This document shows, piece after piece, positions 1-11,922 of a DNA stretch of 64,000 nucleotides. This DNA is from Rhododendron vialii (lineage: Eukaryota > Streptophyta > Magnoliopsida > Ericales > Ericaceae): positions 40,097,001-40,161,000 of the forward strand of contig NC_080557.1 in assembly GCF_030253575.1 (NCBI RefSeq). The letters are read 5' to 3'. The position numbers and the translations under genes are program-made. How positions within the stretch are numbered: the first letter of the stretch is position 1; each line of letters begins with the position of its first letter. The notes below the pieces were generated by a model, which had not been told where the DNA came from, searched no databases, and saw only the letters and a list, made by a program, of their open reading frames with translations.

Positions 1-1
1 T

Positions 2-2333
2 GGCGTGGATACTCTGAAGCCTCTTCCTCCTAAACAGCTGGGCGAAATATGGGTTCGGGGAGCTAACATGATGAAAGGTAAGTATTGCCAAGTTTGGTAG
101 TTCGGTGGTTGTCATCCAGTTCATCAGAATGTAAATATCTCTATCATTCAGTCAAAAAGTAGACAAAACAGAAATTGAAATTTGCTAAGTAGTTGCTGGT
201 TTTCATCTTGGAAGAGGCGTAAATTTTGAGCGTGTATTCAGATCCTATTGAGTTTTGTAACATACCAGGACGTTCTCATCTGGACACTGAGGAAAGCAAA
301 ATAGTTGCAATGTGATGGGCTACGTAAAATATACTGTAATCGCTGAAGATTTGACTTTTTAAGGCTATCATATACTTTTCAAGAAATTTTAGGTAACATC
401 TCATTCTTTCAGGGGCACTATTGAGTCAAAGTCTCTTAAAGAATGATGCTTTGGTAACATGAGTAGTGGTCGAGTGTTTGGGTGTGTTGCTTTTTGATAT
501 TTGTTTCTCTCACAAGACTCATCAAAGGCCAAGGATTACATCTAATTTATTGCGCTTAGCCACTTACCATGTCACTGCGGTTTGGCTATGAGTCTATGAC
601 GCTCAAGGCATTTGCTTCATTTACATTCAACAAAAGTTAATATGAGTTCAACTGTATTTTTTTCAGGTTATTATAACAATCCACAGGCCACCAGAGCTAC
701 TATAGATAAGCAAGGTTGGGTCCGTACAGGAGATCTTGGGTATTTTGATGAGCAAGGACAACTATTTGTTGTTGACCGAATTAAAGAGCTCATCAAGTAC
801 AAAGGCTTTCAGGTAACTTTTTTAACTACAACTTATTTGGCCTTAATTGGTGGGTTTCTTTTACTTATATCAAATGGTAGTATCTTTCATCGTTCTCATC
901 TAATTTGCGGAAGCACCTCTGTAATGAAGCAGTGTGAGTCATGTGGCCGAGTGCTTCCTGTCTTGAGCAGGATTGTTCTTGTATGATATGCCGTCCTTGA
1001 ACTCATATTTTACCCTACTGGAAAAGTTCGTGGTAGTAAGCCTCATCTTTGTGTTTATGTGTCTCTGTTTCTTTCTTATTTTTGTCCTCAAAGCAATATT
1101 GTCTTCTTTATGTTTGCATCAGACTGAGTTATACCTAGGGTACTCACTTAGCTGAAATCTTAAGTAGCAGTTCACCTCATAGGCCTTGCATAATTATGGT
1201 TTTATTACCCTTGGTTCTTCATATGCCATTTTGCTTGTGGGAAGGAGCTTTGCGATTGGAAGACGTGTTTTCACAACCATCTTTTTTTTATCGGCAAAAG
1301 AAAATTTTATTGATAGAATAACCAAGATGTTTTTCACAACCATCTGGTGATTAGTCATTAACATGATCATGTTTTTGCACTTGAGTCATCGTATGGCTCA
1401 TCATGTTATTATGTTCTTTTTTATTCATGCTAGATTGCACCAGCAGAGCTCGAAGGATTGCTTGTTTCTCACCCTGAAATACTGGATGCTGTTGTCATTC
1501 CGTAAGCAAACATTCAAATTTTCTACAGCTTTAAACCTGTTAATTCAGGAAATTTGTAACTCTTATTTGGTACTTTATTCCTTTTAGGTTCCCCGATGTT
1601 GAAGCTGGTGAGGTCCCGGTTGCATATGTTGTCCGCTCGCCCACCAGTTCTCTTACAGAAGAAGATGTGCAGAAATTCATAGCAGAACAGGTAGGGTTAC
1701 ACCGTTAAGTGGCCAGTATTTCATAAATCGTAGATTGCATGCCCAAGTCGATGTTCACTGGAGAGATTTCTTCAGGAATTTTCCAAAACCTGACAATTAG
1801 TGATCTCCGTTGATAATTTAGAAGAGTCAATTGTCTGAAAAGCTAAAGCCCCAAGTCGCTCTAGAAGAAAAATTAATGGCCTCTAGCATGCCTACTGGTA
1901 GGTAGCATGGATAGATGATGATGTGGGAGAAGTTGATCGTTGAAATAGTTGCAAAACATGTAGTATGTAGTATTTGGCTAAACATCTGTTTCTGGTACTC
2001 TTTGATTGGGTAACATTCCGGCTAGGCCTTTAAGTGTAGCCTTAGTACACAAAGACAAGTTCAACTTCTGGTGGTTGGTTCTTAGACTATGGTCCAGGAG
2101 GAGTGGGAGAATTCTAGGCTACATGTTTTGGTCTCTATGTTTGCTGTTATTGACCATTTCCCTTTCTTAACTAACCAAATCAAGAAATGCTTAACAAGCA
2201 AGTTTCTTTTCTTCTTCAGGTCGCACCTTTTAAAAGATTGCGGCGGGTAACATTTATAAACAGTGTTCCAAAAACAGCTTCAGGGAAGATTCTCAGAAGA
2301 GAACTCATTCAGAAAGTCCAGTCCAAAATTTGA
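2..2333 (+). CDS. 4CLL7: 4-coumarate:CoA ligase-like protein (4CLL7 type), 3' part
   Basis: Acyl-activating enzyme (ANL superfamily) that forms acyl-CoA from a carboxylic acid via an acyl-AMP. Exons read from the sequence: 2-77, 667-812, 1434-1501, 1588-1690, 2220-2333; all junctions are GT-AG and phases agree, giving 168 codons plus TGA. Visible motifs are GEIWVRG (4CL box II-like), [24 protein letters not shown] (hinge), [13 protein letters not shown] and the C-terminal GKILRREL, which holds the catalytic lysine. The wording resembles Arabidopsis At4g05160 (4CL-like 7) more than true 4CLs. The protein ends in Ser-Lys-Ile, a non-canonical but PTS1-like tripeptide, so peroxisomal location is likely; jasmonate-precursor or fatty acyl substrates are possible. 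The first exons lie outside the window, so the AMP-binding motif cannot be checked. The true substrate is unknown. Confidence 0.93.
1283..1330 (-). mobile_element. 48-bp LINE 3'-end relic with 15-bp target duplication
   Basis: The 15-mer ttttcacaaccatct occurs at 1268-1282 and again at 1331-1345. The 48 bp between them, read on the minus strand, end in an AATAAA-like stretch followed by an A-tract, as plant LINE 3' ends do. This is best explained as a severely 5'-truncated retroposition into intron 2 of the 4CL-like gene, antisense to it. Similar 'poly-T plus cgacaaaagaaa..ttttatt' ends occur near 7018 and 18757. Confidence 0.7.
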
Positions 2334-3149
2334 TATCCTTCAACAAACATGCATGAAACAAGTGGTTTTGGGAGAAGTCAGCAATCGTATGGCGTGGTTG
2401 CTTGTTGGCCCCCGACGATCTCTTAAAATCCAAGTTTTGCCTGTTTGGTTCAAAGAGTGGTGTAGGACGATGTATGATTCTCCAATAATTCGCAGTATAT
2501 GGCAATGAAGCTTTTGTCTCATATCTATCCGATACATGCCTTCATTCAGATTAAGTGCATGAAATTATGTTTTGTTCGAGGAGAAGTGCACCTTTGCCGT
2601 TCAGTTGTCTTGTATTTACTCCTACTATTTATGCCTGTGTTGTGTGATACCTGAGGCAGAGGCACAAGACAAATGTGAAGTTCCTGATCTTGTTTTGGCA
2701 ACGACTCCAGGAACATACAAGTATTTCAGAATCGAAGAAAAATGTTGTTTCTATTGATTTCAGTGTTCAAAAAGATATACGAATAATCTCATTCTCGATA
2801 TCACAATTTTCAATATAATTATGGAGATTTTATTTTTTCCCATGGTGTCGGCGGACACCACAGATTACTACCTGCCGTCGCCACCGGTTTGAGTACATGA
2901 ATTCCAAAAGCATTTGTTATACCAACTCCCTTGGCTTTCTATGTAGAAGAGTAGAACCTCAACTAATATCAACTTTTATTGCTATTCATAATCAATTGAA
3001 CCATATCCATTGTACAGTTCCCCACACCACTGAAAACCGAATTCACAACTAACTCCTTAAACCCAACTCACCAAACAAACACAGAATTAATCGCAAGAAT
3101 TGAGAGAATTAGGTGAAACAGAAACTTTAATTAATAGCCACAGAAGCAA
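2334..3149. other. 3' flank of the 4CL-like gene, no gene seen
   Basis: Probable 3'UTR of the 4CL-like gene followed by AT-rich DNA. Small open frames at 2263-2508 and 2572-2757 carry no recognisable domain. I see no RNA gene or clear element here. Confidence 0.6.
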
Positions 3150-3175
3150 AATGCCCCGAAGAGCCTGCCGAGCGG

Positions 3176-3348
3176 GTGCAGAGCGGCCGATCTGAGCCAT
3201 TCATCTCGGCACAGACGGTTTGGAATATCGAATCTGAGTGTATACAAATCGCATACAAATCTGACTCGTCCATTGCTCAGTTAAGATCCAAGTCGTCGAT
3301 TGCCGAGATGAGCGGATGAGCGGCCGGCCGCTCATCACCGCTCTGCAG
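3176..3348. mobile_element. MITE-like inverted repeat (ATTGCCGAGATG family)
   Basis: The ends gtgcagagcgg (3176) and ccgctctgcag (ending 3348) are inverted copies. The interior holds the core attgccgagatg in both orientations (around 3210 and 3299). The same core is found in the better preserved elements at 12689-12820 and 43264-43654, so I group them as one family. Exact ends and a target duplication were not resolved. Confidence 0.45.
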
Positions 3349-3817
3349 GGAGGCATCTCCCATTCGACTCCGAAATACTATATGTACAACTGTTCCTTGT
3401 GTGAAGTTACGTAATGTAATGTAATGTAATCCGTTTTAGACCACCGGTTTCAGAAAATTCACATGCAAAGCTTCGATAGGCATTCAATTTTGAATTACTT
3501 TTTAAAAATGGTCATTGACAAATGTGTCTTTGACCGTGTACTTAGCTTAAATTGAAGTGTAATTAGTATTATACTCCGAACCCTAAACTCAGGTGTAATT
3601 TATTAAGTATTATACGAATTTAATTTAATGGCCGTAACTCACGATGTATATATCCACTACCCACCAAAGGACGTCAGTCATGCCAAGCCGAGAATGATTT
3701 TGTTCACTGTGAACATTACATTCCCTCCGATCGGTGAAAAAAGGTTGGATCCCAGCACGTTAACTTCATTATTACCAAAAAGTGTATTGATCTGGTGGAC
3801 GTATATTCATCTCTTTG

Positions 3818-4564
3818 TGTAGTGGACTGAACGATACGGCTCAGACCATGTGTCACAGCGAGACAGCCCGGAGCCAAGACAGAATGACCCGAGCTGTCGC
3901 CCAGAGACTCTCCCCCATATCCACCGAAGTAAGCTCAAGGCCGAGCCACTCAGGCTCGGTGGGAGCCGAGTTCAGACAAAGGGACTCCACTCTCAGATCT
4001 CGTTCCATCAGCTCATTGCCTTGGCAGAAGGACGAACAACCTGGGTTCGGCCGAGGCCAAAGCTCGGACATAGCATCTTGCTTCGTCCTTCCTCTTCAGG
4101 GGCACCTCGGACGGCACCGAGTCTCCAAAGCTCGGCCACGTTCAGTGTCACGTACCCCCACGCGGAGGAAATGATTATGCCAAGAGATAATGATCGATTG
4201 ACGCACGTGGGGTGCCAACTCAACCTGGAAACGGTTATCAGGCCTTATCGGTGATATCACGGACACACGGACACGTGTAGGGCGAATTCGCGTACTTGGA
4301 AAGCAAGCAAAGAAGACTTTATAATTAAATACCCCTCGATAGCAGCCCTAAAGAGATGCATACTTCTCCCCTAGAAAAACCCTAGTACTTCCCCTTCTTG
4401 CTCTTCACATTTTCTCATCTACACACCAGATGGTCATTGCGGAACTCCTCCTATGTGGTCTCTAATCGTGCTTCCTTGTGCAGGCTAGGTGGAAGCTAGG
4501 AGTTCTCACTCTCACTCGAGCCACACTTCCAGAGGAAGCGAGCCGCGTTCATAAAAGTCCCACA
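3818..4564 (+). mobile_element. Solo LTR of an LTR retrotransposon
   Basis: The segment begins tgtagtggact and ends agtcccaca, an imperfect inverted TG..CA terminus typical of LTRs. It is flanked by a perfect 5-bp target duplication, ctttg, at 3813-3817 and 4565-4569. A TATA-like tataattaaat lies near 4319, followed by a GC-richer R/U5-like part. No gag-pol, primer-binding site or second LTR is present, so this is a solo LTR left by recombination. Open frames at 3815-4254 lie inside it and are not taken as genes. Gypsy or Copia origin cannot be decided from the LTR alone. Confidence 0.8.
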
Positions 4565-4569
4565 CTTTG

Positions 4570-5737
4570 TAAGTTACTAATGCCATAGGCATGAAAATTA
4601 TTTACACCAAATGTCATTAAGAACAAACTAAAATCGAATACTAATTCCTATCAAGTGTAAGTTTTTCGTTTTGGTTTATTTACCCGGGAAAGTTGAAAAT
4701 TAGTCGAAAGGGAAACGTCATGTGCAACATGCCAAGTCCAACACCACCTTCAAAAAGTCAAGACTCTTGAAAAGAGTGGTGGCACCTTTAGACACACAGG
4801 GATGACAGTCTTGGAAGATTTGTCAAGAAGATTTGAATATCGTGATCGGTCAGTGAGTCCGTCTCAACAAAAGCCGACTCTTTTAAAAAAAAGAAAAAGG
4901 AATGACCATAACATTTAAGAAAGCTTTCTCTAATAGTAATAAACAATCACTTAAAGTGATTTATTCATTATGCTAATAACAACATAGGCTACACTATTCT
5001 CTTATTCATTACATAACCATATCACTAGCATAATAATATTAATACTCGGCCCATCTCTCTAATCCTGATTACCTGAAAAGAAATATTTCAACAACATAAG
5101 CAACTACTTGTATGAGATTATGAATTATCAGAGTTACATGATCTACCATAGAATTTATAAAATTCTTTTTATCGAATAAAAGCAGGAAACATAATTCAGT
5201 TTTTTATGTCTTGAACTGTAATCAAAATCATAACTTCAGTTTTTCTCGTCTTAAACTGTAACCAAAATCAAACTGCATATAACATAATACGATATACCAT
5301 CCAATGATTTCTATAGGTACTGAGGGAGCGACCCCCAATGCGTATACAGTGAATTGATCAATTCAGACGAACACCCGACTATGCCTCTTTTCATTATGCC
5401 CTTATTACATCGTTTCCACTAGTATCTTTAACGTCCCCTAGATTCAAAGACATCGTTCAGATGTATCAATAATACTTTTTCATATACTGTTTAAATCATC
5501 ATAATTCCATGGTATATTTGCTACAAAAGAATTCAAATGTTAAATAACAATACTTTTGTAAACCAAAAATATAAATTTTACAAAAAATTCATGTAACAAT
5601 GATAATTCATAACTCACCTCTTTGATTCCGAAATTAATGGTAAGATCTATTGAACCTTCTGAAAATTCCCTTCCTCTTTCTTTCTTTTTTCTTCCCCTCT
5701 CTTTTTCCTTCTATTTATTTGCTAGTGGTGGTGTGTG

Positions 5738-5778
<41 letters not shown>

Positions 5779-6196
5779 GTGTTGTGTTGTGTGAGGTATG
5801 TGCTGATATGAGTGTGGTATTTATAGTAGAAAAGTTAAGAGAATAACCCAAGCATATTCCTTCCTTAATTAACCTTATGTGGAATAATTCTAAGGATATT
5901 CTTTTGTGCCCAAGCATATTCCTAGAATAATAAAAATCTAGAGGTTTGATGCCGAGAATATTCTTAAAATAATAAAATCTAGGATTTGATGCTGAGAATA
6001 TTCTTTTGATGCTTAGGATAAAATCTAGGGATACCTAGAATATTCTTTCTCCGGATTATTCTTCTTAAACTTCACAACGTTACGTCTCGCGATCAACTCA
6101 TGCCTCAAATTTGATGCCGCAATGCGCCATTTGGGACAATATCTAAACATCTTTTTTAAGAAAACATACATAGGAAATGAAAATTTTAATACTGTA
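4570..6196. other. Gene-free AT-rich interval
   Basis: AT-rich DNA without a recognisable gene. It holds a (TG)n microsatellite near 5741 and repeated 'aagcatattcctagaataat'-like stretches near 5850-6040. Nothing else is supported. Confidence 0.6.
5741..5776. repeat. (TG)18 microsatellite
   Basis: Eighteen uninterrupted TG units, followed by ttgtgttgtgttgtg, an expanded imperfect tail. Confidence 0.95.
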
Positions 6197-6211
6197 AGCT
6201 TCAAGTCATAC

Positions 6212-6395
6212 AACCACTGCTTAGTGCAGTTGATCAGTCATTGTCTCTCCTTTGTGGAAGGTCTTGGGTTCGAGCCTCACAGAGGGCAGGTCCTTTAAGG
6301 AACCAAGGCTATGGATAGCTTCTGGTCTCCTCGTGCTAACTCTAACACCCTCACTAACACCCACTGATGTATATCGCCGTGGCAAAAAAAAAAAG
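6212..6395 (+). mobile_element. tRNA-derived SINE with 15-bp target duplications
   Basis: A 184-bp insertion between two copies of aagcttcaagtcata (6197-6211 and 6396-6410). It starts with a box A-like stretch (cttagtgcagttgatcag) and has a near-perfect box B, ggttcgagcc, near 6269. It ends in an A-rich tail. These are the hallmarks of a Pol III-transcribed SINE mobilised by LINE machinery. The perfect duplication suggests a fairly young insertion. Confidence 0.88.
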
Positions 6396-6577
6396 AAGCT
6401 TCAAGTCATATATATTTCCTAAATCCTAACGGTAAACAGTTCACTAAATGTTAACTCCTTACTATTTTATTTTCATCATTTTTATCATCTTACTTGTATT
6501 TTTAAAAGTCGGGGTGTTACAAGATTGGTGACACATTTTTTCATTTTTGTGATTCGGACCAACACAAGCATTCACTA

Positions 6578-6987
6578 GGATGCTGGGAGCGTGCTGCGCG
6601 GCTGCTGGTGCGGCCTTGCCAGCATCTGCCCGACGATCGGAGACGTCCACTGCGTAGAGCTCGTCGAGTATTACAAGTATACCAAAAATCAACCCGATCA
6701 AATATCGTTAAATACTTCATCGGAATACATATAACTTGAAAAAAAATGAATCCTAATGGATACGAAATTCTAGATCAAAACCACTGAATCCATTCTTTTT
6801 GAATTATATGTGTTCCGATGAGGTATTTAACGATATTTGATCGGGTTGATTTTTGGTACACTTGTAGTACTCGATGAGCTCTACGCAGTAGACGTCTCCG
6901 ATCATCGGGCCGATGCCGGCAAGGTGGCACCGGCTGCCGCGCAGCACGCTGCGCAGCACGTAGCTGTGCAACATGCTCCCAGCATCC
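6578..6987. mobile_element. Long inverted-repeat (foldback) element
   Basis: Two arms of roughly 160-190 bp (about 6578-6737 and 6795-6987) are inverted copies around a loop near 6765. The outer ends are ggatgctgggag and ctcccagcatcc. Because of the symmetry, the same peptide-like frame (beginning MIGLIFG) appears on the minus strand of the left arm and the plus strand of the right arm; I regard this as a by-product of the repeat, not a gene. The right arm has a short tandem duplication of gcgcagcacg. Confidence 0.75.
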
Positions 6988-7229
6988 CGCTCACAAATGG
7001 CAGAGGTGACGCTAACTTTTTTTGCTCGACAAAAGAAAAGATTTTATTAAACTTGAAAAAGAATACATCGAGTAGAATGGAAGGGAGAACCAAAAAGTTC
7101 ACCGCAACCCCAAAGGAAAAAAGAGAAAAGCGCACGGCTCCGTTTGTTTCGATGTAAAATGTTTTCCATTTAAATTTTTTTTTCAAAAAATAAACTTCAA
7201 ACTTTTATTTTTCGGTTTTTGGTTGGCAC

Positions 7230-8669
7230 TAGAGGTGGCAAACGGGCGGGTCTAAACAGGTTTGGACGGGTTAAAACGGATCGCATGTCAAATATGGGCG
7301 GGTCGAATATAGATCAAAAAGTAAACGGGTTAAAATGGGGTCGGGTCGAATATGGGTCAAGCCAAACCCAAACCGCCCGACCCAACCCGTTTTCTTCTTT
7401 CTTAAAAAAAAAAAAAAAAAACTAATTCCCCTATATCAAAACTCAGACTTGCTAAACAAAAATACCACATCTACAAACCTTTCAAAATCAATAAGAAAAA
7501 AAAAACCCAAGTCATGCCTTAAAAAAAAACACGAAATCATCTCTGATTTTACTATTAAATTATTGATGCTTGTACAAGAATATGGGTACAGAATGTGGTT
7601 AGTTTATGTATGCAGAGAGAGAGAATTACGAAGAGGCAAAGCCACCGCATAAATTTGGATTAAAAAGTTAAGTGATTTTTTTTTCCATCTCTATTCAAAT
7701 CTTTTTTGTATTTGCTTGTTTTGCGACAAACTTTTTACCCCCTTTTTTTCCCCTCCCCCCTTCCTTCTTTTCCTTCTCCATTATCTTCCCCCGATATGGG
7801 TTGAACCACGTTCATAAATGGGCAAAACTCCATGGGCTCTTTCAACAATATAAGCCAATTGGTTTTTTTTTTTTTTTGTCTTTATTTTTTACTTATTTTT
7901 GTCTTTTTTAAAAAATTATGAGTTTTGATCAAACTTTTTTTACTTTTTCGGCTCTCTCGTCAAGACGAACCAATAAGTCATAAAAGTTTAATGCAAAACT
8001 AACAAATGCAATTTTTTTTGAATAAAGATGAAAAAGATCGGAGCCGTTTAATTTGATCAAAATATGTTTTTAAGATATTTGTCCCTAAATTTGACAAAAT
8101 AAAAACTGAACGAATTGATCAAGTCCTTATCGATATCTAAGTGAGTTGATTTTTTAATAAGAGTTCTTAAAAATATGTTTTAAACTAATTAAACAACTCC
8201 GATTATTAGCGTATTTGGGTCAAATTCTGTGTTTAAAACTGTGTCCGATTATTCAAGTAATTAACTTGCTTCTTTACCCAAAAAAAAGTAATTAACTTGC
8301 TTGTGGTTTTCCAGAGAGAGAGAGAGAGCTTTTTTTTCCAAATCAACTAACATGCTGTAAATTTTGCGTGAAGCTTTGAATTTTTTTTTCAAAAACAACA
8401 TATAGGGATTTCACACATTTGAGGAGTATTTTCCAAATCAACTAACATGCTGTACAATGCCCACATTTTGCGTGAAGCCTTGAATTTTTTTTTCAAAAAC
8501 AACATATAGGGATTTCACACATTTGAGTAGTATAACAACTCTTTTGGAGAGAATGAGTCTTTAATTCCAACCCATCTAAATCCATTATACAATATAGGCG
8601 GGTTGGGTTGGATTATAAGTTGGCGGATTTGGGCGGGTTAAAAAATATGAGTTGAGTTTGCCACCTCTA
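7230..8669. mobile_element. Non-autonomous hAT-like element, 1.44 kb
   Basis: Terminal inverted repeats tagaggtggcaaac and gtttgccacctcta match perfectly over 14 bp. They are flanked by an exact 8-bp duplication, gttggcac, at 7222-7229 and 8670-8677, the length expected for hAT transposition. Subterminal regions are rich in cgggtcgggt-type repeats near both ends. The interior is A/T-tract rich and encodes no transposase, so it would depend on an autonomous relative. Confidence 0.88.
8335..8531. repeat. Tandem duplication of ~100 bp inside the hAT-like element
   Basis: Two adjacent copies (8335-8428 and 8429-8531) share the order ccaaatcaactaacatgctg, tttgcgtgaag, a T-tract and acatatagggatttcacac. 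The second copy has about 9 extra bases after atgctgta. Confidence 0.85.
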
Positions 8670-9207
8670 GTTGGCACTTGAAAATATTTTCAGAAATCGA
8701 CAAAATAGTGTAGAGAGAGAGAGAGGAGGAACTTCAACAGTGAAGAGATTTGAGAATATTGGAATTGAACATGGATCAGGACTGACGATCGAAAAAACTG
8801 AGCAGTGAGAATTGCAGTAGAAGGCAGCGAATTCATTTCGAAAAATAACTTACAGAAGATTTAAGGGTAAGTCATTTTCATTCAATTAATAGAAAATGTT
8901 TTACATGTAAAATATTTTTCTCATTTTTTACACAACCAAACACCAAAAAAATAAGGAAAACATTTTACCGGAAAATATTTTACGCCCAAATAAATGGAAA
9001 CACTCAAGGAATGAATACACCTAAATTACGAGTCTTCTAACACCATCAAAATTCCTTTTAAAATCTTTCATCGTATACACCTTTAGAAGCCGTGGGGTAG
9101 CCTGGTACCTCATGCTAAAAAGTTACCAGATGGACTCTTCTCTCTCTCTCTCTCTTACCTAGGGATGGTGTTGTGCAGCAGCCGCACCTCTCTCTCCAAA
9201 CTATGGA

Positions 9208-9228
9208 AACTCAAAAGTTTATGGCAAG

Positions 9229-9273
<45 letters not shown>

Positions 9274-9294
9274 CTCAAAAGTTTATGGCAAGAA
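9208..9294. repeat. (TC)n microsatellite bracketed by 24-bp direct repeats
   Basis: The direct repeat beginning aaactcaaaagtttatggca lies at 9208-9231 and 9271-9294, on both sides of a (TC)n run at 9232-9270. This looks like a slippage or duplication product. Confidence 0.85.
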
Positions 9295-10322
9295 TTGATG
9301 TAGAATTCGATTTAATTATTAACGGCAAGGATTAATTACTACATAAATGTTTCAAGAAGTACGTATATAAACCAATAAGCCATGAATGTTGTATGTAACA
9401 CTCCTATATTTAGGATTCTATTTCATTAAAAGCTTGGGTTTATGGATATGGATTTTAGAGTGTCTTTTTAATTGACCTCATGTACAGATATATCTATATG
9501 GACTGTGGATATATTTGAATCTTTATTTTTTTTGTTGAAAATGAATGATTATATTTTTACTAATGTGAAGTAGTTTCTCTGTAAAACGATTGAAATTTGG
9601 ATATGTGAATGGCCCCACCTATCATAATTTTTAGAGTTGCCACTAACTAATGAGGTTTCAAAAAAAAAAAAAACTTGGGCTAGCTAGCTAATTGATCTAA
9701 TCCCTTGTGGCTCTTTAATATTCTATTGTTTGTGTGCCAGTAAACTCTCTCTATCATATTTTGTTAAGCGTTCTTAAAAAATAAGTACTTATTTACAATT
9801 TTCAAACTTAAAAATAAATGTATTATGAAAATAATTATTTTGCACCGTTGAAAAGATATCATCAAAATCTATCAAATAAGATCCATATTGCACAAAAAAT
9901 TATTAGTAAGTCGATTATTTTTAAACTTGAAAAATGCAAATAAATACTTATTTTTTGAGAATCCTTAGCGGAACACACAAAATTGAAATTCCTACTCTTC
10001 CTTTGAAAAAAAAAAGGTTGTGCAAATTCCCGTACGAACGGACTCAACAAAAAAATTAATAGCAAGAAACCTAGAGTCGAACTCTAGACCAAAGACTTTC
10101 TGAGACCGAAGATAACACATTTTTGATAACTCAAAGTCAGTGCCGATGATAGAATATATATGGTGGCAGACCCAAAGCAAACAGCTTCAAATGTTAATTA
10201 GGTCTTCTGTATGTTTGAAATACAAACTTTTCGAAAGACAAAACTCATCCGAAAAAATCTCAAAACTTCAAACCATAAGAATATGATGCCGATCAAAAAA
10301 GGGAAGGGAAAAAAACCCTACG

Positions 10323-10378
10323 AGTGGAGTGCGAAAATCAATCCCTCTATGTAATTGATTTTCGCAGTACTCCACTTT
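10323..10378. repeat. Short inverted repeat (hairpin)
   Basis: gagtggagtgcgaaaatcaat is followed, after about 11 bases, by its near complement attgattttcgcagtactccac. A third partial copy (agtgcgaaaatcaatttt) lies near 10411. It could fold into a hairpin of about 20 bp, but nothing shows that it is transcribed. Confidence 0.6.
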
Positions 10379-11917
10379 TGGAGTGCAGATGATAAATTTC
10401 GAAGTTCGAAGTGCGAAAATCAATTTTCTAACATTGACAGTGTGATTCTCGTCAAAATACCGTTTTGTATTCCGCTGTTGTGATTCTAATTATTTGATTG
10501 TGTGCGTGTATTTTGGTAGATGTTTGCAACTAATTAGAACGTCCCATGAAATGATCAGTGACATAAGAAACCTACAACTGAGATGCTCCACCATTGAATC
10601 TCTCTTCTTTGGATAAGATTGTTACAACCATAACTAACGAATATTTCTCTGTGACAAGAAGCCGAAACCTCAAGTTATCACTCGAGGCAACATCTTCTGT
10701 GCCGAAAACCTATGTGCCTCTGTGCCGAGAGATTTTCCAACCTCTAAATTTGAAAACATAAAATATAAATAAAAAAAATCACGCAATCAAACGGCCAGAA
10801 AATCTCAAGTCATCACTCTCAACTTGAACACAAATAAACAATGAACATTCACTTAAAGATTTTCATATTAAAGAAATTGAATGAAGCCATATCTCAAAGT
10901 CGTCGATCACTAATTTGTTACGAACATAGATGACCTAGGTATTTGAGGTAACTGCTGATCAACAATATATGTTCTTGAATTCGCACTTGGCCATGTATCC
11001 TTCACTTTGTTAGTCTAAGATTTTAACTACCAGATCGGTACATGTAATGGCAGCGGTCAAATGATACGTAGCAAATTGTAGCAATTGTAAATGTTTAGAA
11101 CATACCGTATGTTTGAAAACAAAAACTTCTAAAGTGCCATGACCCTGTAACAGTCGAGTATCGACTACAACGGCCGTGAAACCAATTTGTGTATCGGAAA
11201 CAAATCGATGCGTTATGGGAACTGGCGGCCGATACGCATGTGATTTTCCATCGATCCAATTGGTATATCGGCCGGTGTGTAACTGGTACTATCCAAAGAG
11301 GCAAAAAACGTTGGTGTTTTCTGCCATACCCGAAGGGTCAAGTACTTCCATATGCTCTACCATTATGTTATCCTCAGGAATTCACGTACACAATTGGAAA
11401 TCTAGGGTTTCCAGTAGGTGTTTAATTACTTCTCAGCTACTGTAAAATTGCCAGTAGGGTTAATCCAGAGTCCCATGCCCCCTACAAAACCACTTCCACG
11501 GTTCGATCTATGAGATCATCGTGTTATTGTGGAGTGGTTTTGCACATTTTCAAAAGTCATGTCCACAGTCATATTATGTACTAGTATTAAAGTGTTCTAT
11601 TAATTTGAGCAGTAGCACCGTGTAATTTATGATTTCTGGGCTTCAGGTGTTGATTATAAACCAAATGGTGATCCAACAACTCAAAATCACGCGCGCGCGC
11701 ACAAGAGGTTATTTCAGAAGTAGTCGTATTTGAGGAGTCGAGAGAGAGAGAGAGAGAGAGTTCAATATTTTTATCCTTGTATGTCAAGAATGAAATTTCT
11801 TTTGCCGATGAGAGAGAGAGTGAGTTCAATACCTTCAGACGCCTAGATAGAGTGTCCTGTGTCCATAAGTCCATTCCTTGAGAACACCTGCACGTAGCTA
11901 GGTTGATGATCTGTCTC

Positions 11918-11922
<5 letters not shown>

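Noticed and set aside
3815-4254. Overlapping open frames of 119 and 134 codons
   Set aside because: They lie inside the solo LTR between exact target duplications and show no protein domain.
6462-7157. Two similar 'MIGLIFG...' proteins on opposite strands
   Set aside because: They arise from the two arms of one inverted repeat, not from a gene pair.
10323-10378. Possible microRNA precursor hairpin
   Set aside because: The loop is short, the arms match no known plant miRNA that I recognise, and there is no evidence of transcription.
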